Shown here one piece after another: positions 54,701 through 64,000 of a stretch of DNA of 64,000 nucleotides. The DNA lies in contig CM025853.1 in the NCBI GenBank assembly GCA_003952965.2, positions 9,847,932 to 9,911,931 of the forward strand, read 5' to 3'. The notes under the pieces were generated by a model. The model worked only from the letters and a program-made list of their open reading frames with translations, had not been told where the DNA came from and made no database searches. The position numbers were made by a program, and so were the translations under genes. How positions within the stretch are numbered: position 1 is the stretch's first letter; each line of letters opens with the position of its first letter. The stretch is from Morella rubra. Lineage: Eukaryota; Streptophyta; Magnoliopsida; Fagales; Myricaceae.

Positions 54701-57116
54701 ATTTAAAGGCAAACAAAGATCATTTGCAATATCATCAAGGAACATGCATAATGCATCTTTTTCATGCTTTCAACTTCATAACCTCTTTCTTGAGCCCATG
54801 GCTCCTTTCTTTGGCCCCATTTGGCCTTCTCTTGATCAGGGATACTTTAAAGTCTCTTGGCCATTATCATTCATTATTGCTCCACATTTCATATCATGAC
54901 ATTGAATCATAAAATCATGTAGTGCAACATGCAACACCATAAGCCATTTTTCTTGACCAACCCGTGGTCTATAAGGCTTCAAGTTTAGGCTTATCACCAC
55001 TGTCATAGCATCATAAAGCATGTCCAAAGCTCTTTTGAAAATCAAACCAACTCAGCAAGCAATCTCATACACATGTTATAAGAAATATTCATTAAGCCTT
55101 AACATGCAAGATGTCTAGACTAGTATATACTTCATAGCACCTTTGAACCTTTCTTTTTGCAAAAACTTTGAATCCAACATAACCCTAACATGTTCATCAT
55201 TGAATCACAGTTCTATGCACACAAATATATATGATCAATCAATACAAGAGAACATGTTATCCATCCTCAACAAAACACAAGAACCTAAACCCTTACCTTG
55301 GTGATCTTAGGTAGCTCTTGATGTTCTCCTATTAACACAAGCTCTATTGGTTAATGACACTGAACTAGGGGCTAAGAAGAAGTGGAAATGATGATGAGGA
55401 AGTAGGAAAGAGGTGGTGCAAGGGGGTGTTCAAGGCCTTGGCCGAAACCCTTTTGCCAACTTACCTTGGCATGGAAGTTTTTCCACCTTCCTTCTCTTCT
55501 TCTTTTCCTCTTCTCTCCTTCCTTTCCCTCTTGGCCGAATGCTCTCAGCACTCACTCCTCTCTCTCAGACTCAAATGGCCGGCTGTTGGTGTGAGAAATG
55601 CATGGCAAGGGTTGGCTTTTATAGCCAACCTTGCCATCATTTGGTCAAGGGGTGGCTGCCACAAGCAAGCCCCTTGATTGGGTGGCTTGGGGGCACAAGG
55701 GCTGGAGGAGCCAAATAGCACACTCCCCCTTCCCTAGGTGATGATTAAGGATACTTACATAAGCTAAAATCACTTCAAAATCAAATCAAATGTGATTGCA
55801 AGCAAGCATGGCCGGTTGGTCCATTTTTGAATCTTACTATTCATGCATTAAGGCCAAGAAAATGGGACTAGGGAAAAGGACAAAGAAAACAAGACAAAAC
55901 AGGATTTTCTTGTGTGTGCCGTGTGACCTAGGAGGAGAGAGAGAGTGGGACCCACATGACATCAAAGTAGACTTAGATTAGCAAAATGATTAGCTAAGTT
56001 GTAAAGTTAATCAATGCATATGTTAGAGAAAAAAAATAGGTAATTAGTCAAGTAATTAACCGAGATTAGTGATAGAATAATCAAGATTGACACTAGGTAA
56101 AAATTTAGATGTAAACAAGAGAATGAAAAGGGAAAGAGATTAAGCATACCGAAATCCATTAGGGCAATTAGAACCGAAATAAATCATGTGTCAAGAAATC
56201 AAATCTAATACTTAGAAAATGTTAAATATGAGCTAATGAAGTATACTTAGGAAAAATATCATGTGTTTAAATCAAGCAATAGGAATACTAAGATATTAAC
56301 AAGAGAATGGAAGAATTTTGTTAAACGCATATAAACCAATAAAATAGAGAACAAAATTATTCAAATTATTCAAATAAATCTAAAAATCACAGAGAACAAA
56401 ACTCAAGTCAAATAAGAAATTTAAGCACATGAAAGTAAATCAAATAATGTAGGGAGTTAAGAATTAAAGAAAGAAAGCACATATGTAATTTAAATTAAAA
56501 AGGTTAAATTAAAATACTAAAGTCATGAATTTGGAAACCAAAGAAATTAAATAGAGGAAAGAAATCCTATAAGCAATTAATCGAATGATAAATATTAAAC
56601 AATGAACAAATTAAGAAAATAAAGTAAATACTAAGGAAAAGAACACAATTACTAAGGATATTGAAAGAAAAAATCTTACTGCAAGAGTCATAAAAGGAGC
56701 TTAAAAGATTAGGGGTATCACATGAATACCTTCTCAACATCAGTAATCAATTCTAGAAGGTATTCATATTTGATTCGTTCAGTGCATGTACTCTTACATT
56801 ATATATCGTTTGCTTAAGGTCACCACCTTCAATGACAAAGTCCATCATCCTATTTAATAGAGGCACAACGAGTGTAGACCTATCGTATATCAATATGTAT
56901 CTCGGTCTAGAACAAAACATCAATTGAACAATGAACCAAAGAGTCATACTTCCACCTTTGATTCATCAATCATTGGCATGACTTTTCTACAATGTCACTC
57001 AATAATATCTATGTAACATCTTATGTCACATCATATTACCCAATAAATAAGTATAAACATGTGACATCTAAATAACTATTATTCAAATAAATGATTTTTA
57101 GGGCATATTTCTTACA
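51729..57116 (-). mobile_element. Copia solo LTR (same family as the 7.9 kb copia), itself interrupted
   Basis: Minus strand: starts TGTAAGAAATATGCCC at 57116 and ends GCAAGCAAACTTTCA at 51729, flanked by CTAGA at 51724-51728 and 57117-57121. After removing the nested 52599-56722 element and one TGAAT, about 1.26 kb remains, matching the 1.25 kb LTRs at 23087 and 29775. The promoter half is close to them, while the sequence after the TATA region is diverged. No internal region, so it is a solo LTR. Confidence 0.85.
52599..56722 (+). mobile_element. 4.1 kb solo LTR (TGTCACGCCCCG family)
   Basis: Starts TGTCACGCCCCGTGC, ends GGGGTATCACA, with TGAAT at 52594-52598 and 56723-56727. I find no terminal direct repeats, protease, RT or integrase motif in 4124 bp, so a solo LTR is the best reading; a large non-autonomous derivative is the alternative. 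Composition shifts from C/G-rich segments (53260-53400, 53740-53930) through a GGCCTATTGGGCCT-like zone (54140-54300) to a very AT-rich last kilobase. Its ends resemble those of the 3.5 kb solo LTR at 6058. Short reading frames inside (for example 53261-53533 and 55413-55718) look spurious. Confidence 0.75.
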
Positions 57117-59750
57117 CTAGAGTGTTGAATTGGATTTTTTGGAAGGTTTATGGTGCTCGTGTTATCACACTTTATTGGGATGAGAGAATAATAGAGATTG
57201 AAATCCTCCAATTGTTGTTTCATCCATAATATTTGTGCCACAACAGTTACCAATAGCAATATACTCGGCCTCTGTGGTTGATAAAGCCACAAAATTTTGT
57301 TTCTTTCAAAATCAAGACACTAAAGATGGGCCAAGAAACTGACACGCACCATTAGTGTTTTTCTATAAATTTTGTAACCAGGCATAAGCAACATCCGAGT
57401 ATCTTTGCAAATTAAATTCAACACTCTTGGGATAAAACAGACCAAGATTTGTGTGCCAACAAGATAACGAAATATCCTCTTAACTGCAAAGAGATGAGCT
57501 CCTTAGGGCAAGATTTAAATCTCGCACACATGCACACACAAAACAAGATATCTAGTCTACTTGTAGTAAGACAAAGGAACCAATCATACCTCGATACTTT
57601 GTTTGGTCCACATCCTTACCTTTCTCATCCTTTCCTATTTTGGCTAATGGACTCATAGGTGTACCCATAGGCTTCGAGTTGTCCATTCCAAAATGTTTGA
57701 GCAAATCTCTTATGTATTTTACTTGGTTTATAAAGATACCCTCATTGCTTTGTTAATCTGAAGTCCTAGAAAGTAGTTAAACTTTCCCATGAGGCTCATC
57801 TCAAATTCACCTTTCATAACTTTAGAGAATTCTTCACAAGGGATTCATTAGTATAACCAAAAAAAGATATCATCAATGTATATTTGAACAATTAAACAAT
57901 TCATTATTCTTTTCCTTAGTAAAGAGAGTAGTATCAATCATACCTTGTGAAAACCCTTTTTCTATAAGAAAAGAAATTAATCGTTCATACCATACTTGTG
58001 GTGCTTGTTTCAAGCCATGTAATGATGTTATGAGCTTGAACACATGGTTGGATTGTTTCTCATCTTCAAGTACTGGAGGTCATTCAACATAAAATTCCTT
58101 AGAAAGAAAACCATTGAGAAATGCACAGTTCACATCTATTTGAAATAATTTAAAGTCTTTAAAACATACAAAGGCAAGCAACATATGAATAGACTCTAAA
58201 CTAGCAACAGAGCAAAGTTTCATCAAAATCAATGTCATCTTCTTGATTGTAACCTTGGGCTACTAATCTTGCCTTGTTCCTTACCACAACCTAGATTCAT
58301 CCATTTTGTTTTTAAAACTCATTTTGTACCAATAACTAGTGATCTTTGGGTCTAGGAACTAGATGTCATACTTGGTTTTTCTCAAACTATTTTAACTCTT
58401 CCTCTATGCATGGATCCAACTTTCATCATCTTTAGCATAAAAAATATTCTTAGGCTCAATTTGAGAAAGTAAAGCTAACTTATTAGCTTGGTTTAAAGAA
58501 GAGCGAGTTCTTACCCCTTTCTCTTCATTACCAATGACTTGATCAATAAGACGATTTTTGACAAACTTCCAAGCCTTTGGTAGATCATTGTTGCTTTAAG
58601 GCATTTCTTCTTCAGTTTCTTGTACATCTTACCCTTGTGAATGAGAGACTGCCTTTTCTTCGCTTGTAGCTTGATTCTCAAATTCTTTTTCCAGATCACA
58701 ATATCATCGCCATCTTTTCTCATAGAAACATTAGATTCATCAAATACACATGAATAGATTCTTCAACAACTAAAGTTCTTTTATTAAAACACGATAAGCT
58801 TTACTGAAAATAGAATAACCAAGAAATATACTTCTTGCTTTCGCATCAAACTTACCCAAGTTGTCCTTGTTATTGTTTTAAGCACAAAGCATTTACATCC
58901 AAACACATGAAAATAACCAATGTTGGGTTTTCTATTTTTTCATAGCTCATATGGAGTTTTCTTGAGAATATGTCATATCATACATCGATTGATAACATAA
59001 CAACTAATGTTAATGACTTCAGCCCAAAAATAATCTGGCAAGTTGCTTTCAGAAAACATGGTTCTTTCCATTTCCTCAAGAGTCCTATTATTCCTCTCAA
59101 AGACACCGTTTTGTTGAGGAGTCCTTAGAGCCGAGAAGTTATGGCTAATACCAAAATCCACATAAAATTTTGCATATGAGGAATTTTCAAATTCTTTTCC
59201 ATGGTCACTTCTCATGCTAGTAATAGCAAAACCATTTTTATTTTGAATCCTCTAGCTCAGTTTTCCAAATGCATAAAAGGCATCATCTTATGAGCTAGGA
59301 ATAGAACCATGTGAATCTACTGAATCATCAACAACAATAAGTCATATCGTATGCCAACCAAACTTGACGTTTGAGTTGGACCAAATAAGTCCATGTGTAG
59401 AAATTGAAGTGTCCTAGAAGTGGACACAATGTTTTTGGGTTTAAAAGAAGTTTTAGTTTGTTCCCCTTTTGACAAGCTGCACAGATTTTATCCTTTTAAA
59501 AAATAATGTTAGGCAAACCCGAAACAAGTTCCTTTTTGTCCAATTTTGAAATAAAGTCCATACATGCATGAGCAAGTCTTCTATGCCACAGTCAACTATC
59601 ATTCTCACTTAGAGCAAAAAGACATTTTACATTTTCAGAAGAGATATGCTCTAAGTGGAAAATATACACATTCTTGTCGATGCCCTACAAACAAGACTTT
59701 CTTGCTTTCTAATATTTTCAAAAATCATATTGATGATTCAAATATGACTC
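57117..59750 (-). pseudogene. SIRE-like element D integrase, RT and RNase H
   Basis: Read downward on the minus strand: LFVGHRQECVYF-like and CAACQKGKQTKTSFKP (~59480-59440) of the integrase finger, LHMDLFGPTQTSS with the first Asp, MRSDHGKEFENSSYAKFYVD with the second Asp (~59215), TPQQNGVFERNNRTLEEMER with the Glu (~59120-59060), RT remnants ARLVAQGYNQEDDIDFDET (~58270-58220) and DDIFFG-like (~57865), then RNase H STTEAEYI and KCDNTSTINLPKN (~57290-57140). Stops occur in every segment. The catalytic YVDD site is decayed. Confidence 0.75.
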
Positions 59751-60009
59751 AATTTCCCTTATTGCGTAATTGACTAATGATCAATAAATTATGCTTAAAA
59801 CCATCAATAACTAAAACATGTTCAAAAGTGAGATTAGGAGCCATAACGACATTTCCAACTCCAAGAATTCTTCCATTACCGTTATCACCAAATGTAACCG
59901 ATCTTTTTTCTTTAGGACTAAGAGATTTGAACCAACTCTTATCACCATTCATGTGCTTGGAGCATTCACTATCAAGAGCCCAATGTTCCTTGACTTCGAC
60001 AGTCTTCAA
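59749..60009 (-). pseudogene. SIRE-like element D protease
   Basis: Minus-strand frame 60009-59749: EHWALDSECSKHMNGDKSWF, where related copia proteases have DSG-CS-HM-G. The active-site Gly is Glu here (GAA), which should abolish activity. It continues VTFGDNGNGRILGVGNVVM and HNLLIISQLRNKG, the usual end of the domain. Confidence 0.8.
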
Positions 60010-60436
60010 GCACTCCTACCAAAAGAATCTCTTCTTAATTTTTGGTACCCAAATCTTTTGGGTCCTTTGGTGCTAGAAACAGTTTCCTTCACCTTGTCCT
60101 TAGGAATCCAAACAAATTTAATGCCGTTAGAAGATCTCTTTCTAGTTGGGCAAGTGTGTGAAATATGTCTCGATTTACCACAGAAGTTGCACAATGTAAA
60201 TGATAGAGAGAATTTTGTACTCATAAAAGAATAAGATTTTTGATCATTAAAAGAATCATATCCAGTGCCACTTTTGTTGCCTTTGAGAACCAAGAAGAAT
60301 GTCAAGGTTTTCTTTTCCTTGAGTAAAGCTTGCAAGATTATTTATAAGAGAGTCAACTTTCATTTTCAAAGGGTCATTTTTAGCAACCAAAACACGTGAC
60401 TCACTTTGCAAAGATTATTCACTTTCTTTTGTAATG
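60006..60436 (-). pseudogene. SIRE-like element D gag C-terminus with zinc knuckle
   Basis: Frame 60335-60006 contains CNFCGKSRHISHTC (CX2CX4HX4C; ~60197-60155) followed by KFVWIPKDKVKETV, the usual SIRE-type Gag tail leading to protease. Upstream, 60340-60436 still reads as Gag with LASFTQ and SLINNLASF-like sequence, then stops at a small MITE at 60437. The rest of gag, the primer site and the 5' LTR are not present. Confidence 0.75.
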
Positions 60437-60560
60437 ATTACAATTTTCCCCCTCAAACTATCACCGATTCTCAAATACCCCCACAAACGAGTTAAATTTT
60501 GTGGAGGTATTTGAGAATCGGGTGGTAGTTTGAAGGGAAAAATTGTAATTAACCCTTCTT
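60437..60560. mobile_element. 124-bp palindromic MITE
   Basis: The arm GATTACAATTTTCCCCCTC and onward to CACAAA is repeated inverted as TTTTGTGGAGGTATTTGAGA and onward to GAAAAATTGTAATTAA, with about 10 bp between. Nearly the whole element is one hairpin. No coding capacity. The superfamily cannot be assigned from this alone. Confidence 0.75.
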
Positions 60561-61029
60561 GTTATATTCTAATCTCTCTTGAGTTATGCACTGATCACAT
60601 AATATTTGAAGAATTGTAGGAGAGAGTTACCAAGAAAGAAGTACTTCAGTGAGGAAGGTACAATTTCGATTTGCCATATCTAATATGTTTTGCATTGTGA
60701 CAGATTGTGTTTTGAATAATATTGAACACTATAGTGTTCTATTGTCTGTCATAGTCTGCTTGTAGTATACTAGAAAGATACTTTATTACTACTATGATTA
60801 AGTGTGTTGATTCGTGCTTCATAGTCTCGTAGTTGATTAAATTCATTTAGAACATATATATTCATTTAATGTATTGAAGTTTCTTATTAGGGTTGTTAAC
60901 ATCTAGATCAAATTTACTTTGTTGGTATGAATATTATTGTGGTTTCACTTTCTCTTTTAAAATTGTTGAACATATTTTTTAAAGAAACCTACTCAGCCCC
61001 CTCTAGTTATATTTGTACTTGTTCGGGTC
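60561..61029 (+). repeat. Probable end of a copia LTR
   Basis: AT-rich sequence ending AAACCTACTCAGCCCCCTCTAGTTATATTTGTAC near 60985-61018. The CCTACTCAGCCCCCTCTAG motif resembles the last bases of SIRE/Maximus-type LTRs (compare 10010-10054 and 14296-14327). Orientation is opposite to element D. The start of this LTR is not found. Confidence 0.4.
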
Positions 61030-61289
61030 TAAAAGTGCTTGTTCACTATCCATTTTAAAAATTCAAACATATTCTAGAAGTATTTAAAATTCAAAACTTT
61101 AAAATCTAAAGAGATGAGAATAAAACATCTCTTCTTTAAAATTTAAAAACTTTTAAAAAATAACCTTTTTCAAATAATTTCAACATTTCAAACTTTAAAC
61201 ACTTTTAAAAAGGATAACTTTTTCCAATATATCAAAATTCAAAATCCAATTTTATTAATAAAAATATATGAAAAATCCAGGGTGCTACA
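61030..61289 (-). repeat. Fragment of a gypsy-type LTR start
   Basis: The right edge, read on the minus strand, is TGTAGCACCCTGGATTTTTC, a common gypsy LTR start. The rest is very AT-rich with several TTCAAAACTTTAAA-like repeats. Truncated near 61030. Confidence 0.4.
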
Positions 61290-62340
61290 TCAATTCACAC
61301 TCCACTCATCTCGTTCATAAATCTAGCTTTTATCCATTACATTTTACATTCCCTTTAATTATAGGTACATAAATGCAGTCATGCAAACAATGATGAAAGT
61401 TCACTTCCAACTCCTATTTTTCTAGGGGATAGGTCATGTACCCTTCAAGATTATACTATCCACATGATTTGTAATAGTGATGAGCATTGTGGTCGATGAG
61501 TTACGCACCCGCTGTCAAAGGCGCGTGTTTAAGCACAATGCCAAATGTGTACCAGAAAGACAGAAGGAGTGCTAGGCTACAATTTCTAACTACATTGCAT
61601 AGAATGACCAAAACAGTTACGTACTTTGAGGATATGGTCATCCCAAACTATCAACAAGTGGACAATTCAAGAGTTACCACGCATTCAAATTTGAAAGAAC
61701 AATAATATCCAAACGTCATAGATTGGTCATGACTGATGGATGTGCATCGTTTGTGACGAAGCACTTTTCGTCACTAATTGGTGACTACTGATGGTTTGTC
61801 GCCCAAAAACCTTGTGGATGAACAATTAGCATGCGTACGGTTACAACTGTTGCTAATCGTTGTCTGCATGTGCCATCCATTCTCACAATCCCTTTCCATC
61901 ACTAAGAGGTTCTATTTAGTGTTGAATTTCAATTTGCCACTGCCAAATTTATCACTAAACGTTTGCAATTTTCTGTAGCAAAAAAAAAATACAAGATGAA
62001 ATTCTTCTGAAACGAAAACAAATTTATTATACAATATCCTCAACAAAAATTTGAGAAATTGGAGGTTTCCAATCTTTAATTTTATTTTATTTTTACTTTG
62101 CCAAAGCTTTAATTGTTTTTTTTTTTTTGTTTAATTGCTATTCTGCCATGTAGAAAAGTCAAATATTTCTCGTTGCATATGTTGCGTCCAACACTTACAT
62201 AGACTACAAGATCAAGTGGAAACAATTTAAAGGTTCTTCAATTTAAGTAGCATGCGCATTCAGGGACACTGGCACTTTTCGTTGGTAAAAAAAAATGGGA
62301 ACTGATGCTAATACAAGATAGCAATTATCCTGTAGGCTAG
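61290..62340. other. Unassigned sequence with hints of a CACTA-type end
   Basis: No gene recognised. GTGACGAAGCACTTTTCGTCAC (61754-61775) is a short hairpin of a kind common in CACTA subterminal regions, and the same area has further CGTCACTAA and ATCACTAAACG motifs. No matching terminus or transposase motif was found. Confidence 0.3.
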
Positions 62341-62365
62341 GGCAATCGGTATGTTGCAAGGGGAG

Positions 62366-62490
62366 ACACCGAATTCTTCCCAAAATCTCAGAGAGAATTC
62401 TTAAATTCAAATTATTCAATCGTCTCCAAAACAACCCACAAGCTGGGCTAAAATAGCTAAAATCTCATCCCTCAATGGGATTTTAACATT
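62366..62490 (-). repeat. Direct repeat, copy 2 (LTR-like)
   Basis: GACACCGAATTCTTCCCAAAA through AAGCTGGGCTAAAATAGC to the CTCATCCCTCAATGGGAT area repeats 63266-63390 in the same orientation with a few substitutions and small gaps. The two copies flank the gag fragment at 62882-63257, as LTRs would. 62491-62881 holds decayed sequence with no clear motif. Confidence 0.6.
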
Positions 62491-62881
62491 TGTGTGGAAA
62501 ATATTGGTTCTCAACCAATCATCTCCATCACCTCTGGGAGTCAAGGCTCTTACGAATGACCAAAGTCTCATGGCCATCTCCGTACAGCACATCCCCATCT
62601 CCCTCTTCATCATATACTGCCTCTCCAATCTCCTCAATCTCGAACATCTTCCTCAAGTATAAGACTTCCTGCAATTGGTTGCGCCCCGTTCACCACATCT
62701 GAAACATTTAATAGTAGGGTTAGAACTACAGGACGAAATTCTTGAGGGCGAGCTGTTCTGTTGCCTAACTGGTCTTCTATTCTGCTATTTTTCTATAGGC
62801 TTCACCACAGCGAGTGAAGGCTGAGCATCTTGTAGAGGTGCGTAATCCCCCTAAATACCGTGCCACCATCTGGTCTCAACA

Positions 62882-63257
62882 TCATTCCGAGCGATCAACT
62901 GATAGAACTGTATAATCATCAACTGAAATGAAGCGCTGGAACAAGGATTGGGTGTAGCTAGTGATCTTGGCCTTGCCCTGCCTCTCTTGATGTTTCAGCT
63001 CCCACCATGCAGATGCGAGTTTGATAGCAACCAGTCTTTGACACGATACTTCTTTATAATCAAAAATTCGTTCTACTTCATTCAACCAATCAATAAAACA
63101 ATTTGTAACGTACCAGAAAACTCGGGCAGTCTCCATGAAACCACGCAAATTGTGATACGGATTATCAAAATCGTCAGAACCATGAGGTGCCACAATTCTG
63201 CGAACCAACTTAGAACCTGCCCACTGCCATGACTACGAGATTTCTTTTCTGCCATCC
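62882..63257 (-). pseudogene. Ty3/gypsy gag N-terminal fragment
   Basis: The ATG at about 63257 gives MAEKKSRSHGSG; after a shift the frame 63208-62882 reads DDFDNPYHNLRGFME, CFIDWLNEVERIFDYKEVSC, then RLVAIKLASAWWELKHQERQ and GKAKITSYTQSLFQRFI. F-x-DWL-x-VERIF-x-YK and the WWE block are standard for a plant gypsy Gag capsid. It is a different family from gypsy 1-3, whose Gag has the GEAKRWWQAKK form. Truncated after the capsid. Confidence 0.75.
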
Positions 63258-63265
63258 AAGGAAAG

Positions 63266-63652
63266 ACACCGAATTCTTCCCAAAAATCTCAAGAGAATTC
63301 TCAAATTCAAATTATTCAATCATCTCCAAAACAAACCCACAAGCCAGGCTAAAATAGCTAAGAATCGCATCCCTAATGGGATGTTACCAAAAATAAATAG
63401 GCAAAATCTGGTCCAAATCGGATTCAAAAATAATTCCCAAAACGATAAAGGAAAGAAAACCAACCAAAAATAGGTTTTTGAGAGGGAAAACAGCATTTTT
63501 AGGGCTCAAAACGAGGCACCAAAGCATAGCTAGTGACCACGACGTGCGCCGAAAAGAGCTTTCCGAATTGGGGTCATGGGCACGAATCGGATACTCGTAG
63601 CCAAAGTTATGACCAAAAAACCGACACGTGCACGAAAACTGCCCCAATTAGG
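63266..63652 (-). repeat. LTR-like segment between pol end and gag
   Basis: Minus strand from 63652: CTAACCTAATTGGGGCAGTT, through GGTCATAACTTTGGCTACGA, to the repeated block (63390-63266) and GAATTCGGTGTCTTTCC just before the gag ATG. About 390 bp. It lies after a pol stop and before a gag start, and part of it recurs at 62366-62490. That fits a short LTR shared by two tandem element copies. Confidence 0.5.
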
Positions 63653-64000
63653 TTAGATTCCGATTTTCTTGCCATCCTTGCGCTGATCTACCCGCTCAAG
63701 GTAATTCAACGCCATCAATGTGGAATCTGACAGCTCAGCGTCGTCTGACTCAGCTCCCCCTGCATCAGTCACCCCGGGTGGGAAAGAACTCGTCCTCGAG
63801 TTCACAGCAGCATCAACAGAATCCGCAAAATAAGGGCTCAGGTGTTTCACATTAAAGACATCAGAAGTCTTCAAGTGAGTAGGAAGACGCAACCTGTAGG
63901 CGTTGTCATTGATCTTCTGCAGTATCTCACAGGGTCCAATCTTCCGCTCCTTAAGCTTATTATACTCGCCAACAGGGAAGCGATCACGAGTTAAGACAGC
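63653..64000 (-). pseudogene. Ty3/gypsy pol C-terminus (integrase tail)
   Basis: Minus strand from 64000: VLTRDRFPVGEYNKLKERKI, then GPCEILQKINDNAYRLRLPT and FNVKHLSPYF, then a hydrophilic tail ending DGKKIGI and TAA-like stop at ~63656-63654. RFPVGEYNKL, GPxxIL-KINDNAY and FNVxHLxPY are the C-terminal (GPY/F) region of gypsy integrases. No chromodomain is seen. The piece visible here is open; the rest lies beyond the right edge. Confidence 0.8.

Noticed and set aside
53261..55718. Several 60-100 codon frames within the 4.1 kb solo LTR
   Set aside because: No recognisable motif, biased composition, and they lie within an LTR bounded by a target duplication.
1..64000. tRNA or rRNA genes
   Set aside because: Looked for clover-leaf landmarks (GGTTCGAATC-type T arms) and conserved rRNA blocks; none seen apart from retrotransposon primer binding sites.

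Overview
This window is plant nuclear DNA, almost certainly from an angiosperm with a large, repeat-rich genome, and probably a eudicot. Nearly everything I can recognise is an LTR retrotransposon or a remnant of one, with a few small DNA transposons and one decayed host-type gene. I see no intact host gene, no rRNA or tRNA gene and no prokaryotic feature. The clade names below (SIRE/Maximus-like Ty1/copia, Tekay/Del-like chromovirus) come from protein motifs and element layout, not from a database search.

Left part (1-20.9 kb) is a nested stack. A SIRE-like copia element (A, + strand) supplies an RNase H end (186-752), an env-like ORF (about 1240-2855), and then, after a 9.5 kb interruption, its 3' noncoding end and LTR (12345-14327). 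The interruption is a chromodomain-type gypsy element (gypsy 1, - strand, 2856-12344, 5-bp target duplication CTTAT). That element is split by a SIRE-like solo LTR (5350-10054, duplication ACTTT). The solo LTR is in turn split by a 3.5 kb solo LTR of another family (6058-9535, duplication TTTTT). Next come an hAT-like fragment and a second gypsy copy (gypsy 2, 14542-20879) with an internal RT/RNase H duplication.

Middle part (20.9-44.9 kb). SIRE-like LTR debris leads into a second env-like ORF (B), which is cut by a nearly complete 7.9 kb copia element (23087-31024, duplication TGTTT). Downstream are a small TTA-flanked MITE, a third gypsy copy (gypsy 3, 33662-40336) with a 5' LTR, gag and much of pol, a decayed two-exon GRF zinc-finger gene on the - strand (40407-41746), and a third env-like/plant transposon protein reading frame (C) with a likely 5' UTR intron.

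Right part (44.9-64 kb). CACTA-type ends, a long foldback element (45453-46047) and a gypsy LTR piece precede a 390-bp head-to-head hairpin made of two SIRE-like LTR starts (48484-48876). A - strand SIRE-like element (D) runs from about 60.4 kb down to the hairpin. It is interrupted by a copia solo LTR (51729-57116, duplication CTAGA), itself interrupted by a 4.1 kb solo LTR (52599-56722, duplication TGAAT). The last 1.7 kb holds a - strand gypsy pol end and a gag separated by an LTR-like segment.

Two signals stand out beyond the ordinary repeat content. First, the gypsy LTR carries a 64-codon ORF near its 3' end. Two diverged copies differ at many synonymous sites while keeping the reading frame, which is the signature of past selection on a protein. 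Second, a palindrome, TGTGTCGACACA, recurs in clusters in the SIRE-like LTRs, always about 120 bp upstream of the TATA box, and again just upstream of three env-like ORFs. It looks like a shared promoter module that decays mainly by CpG deamination.
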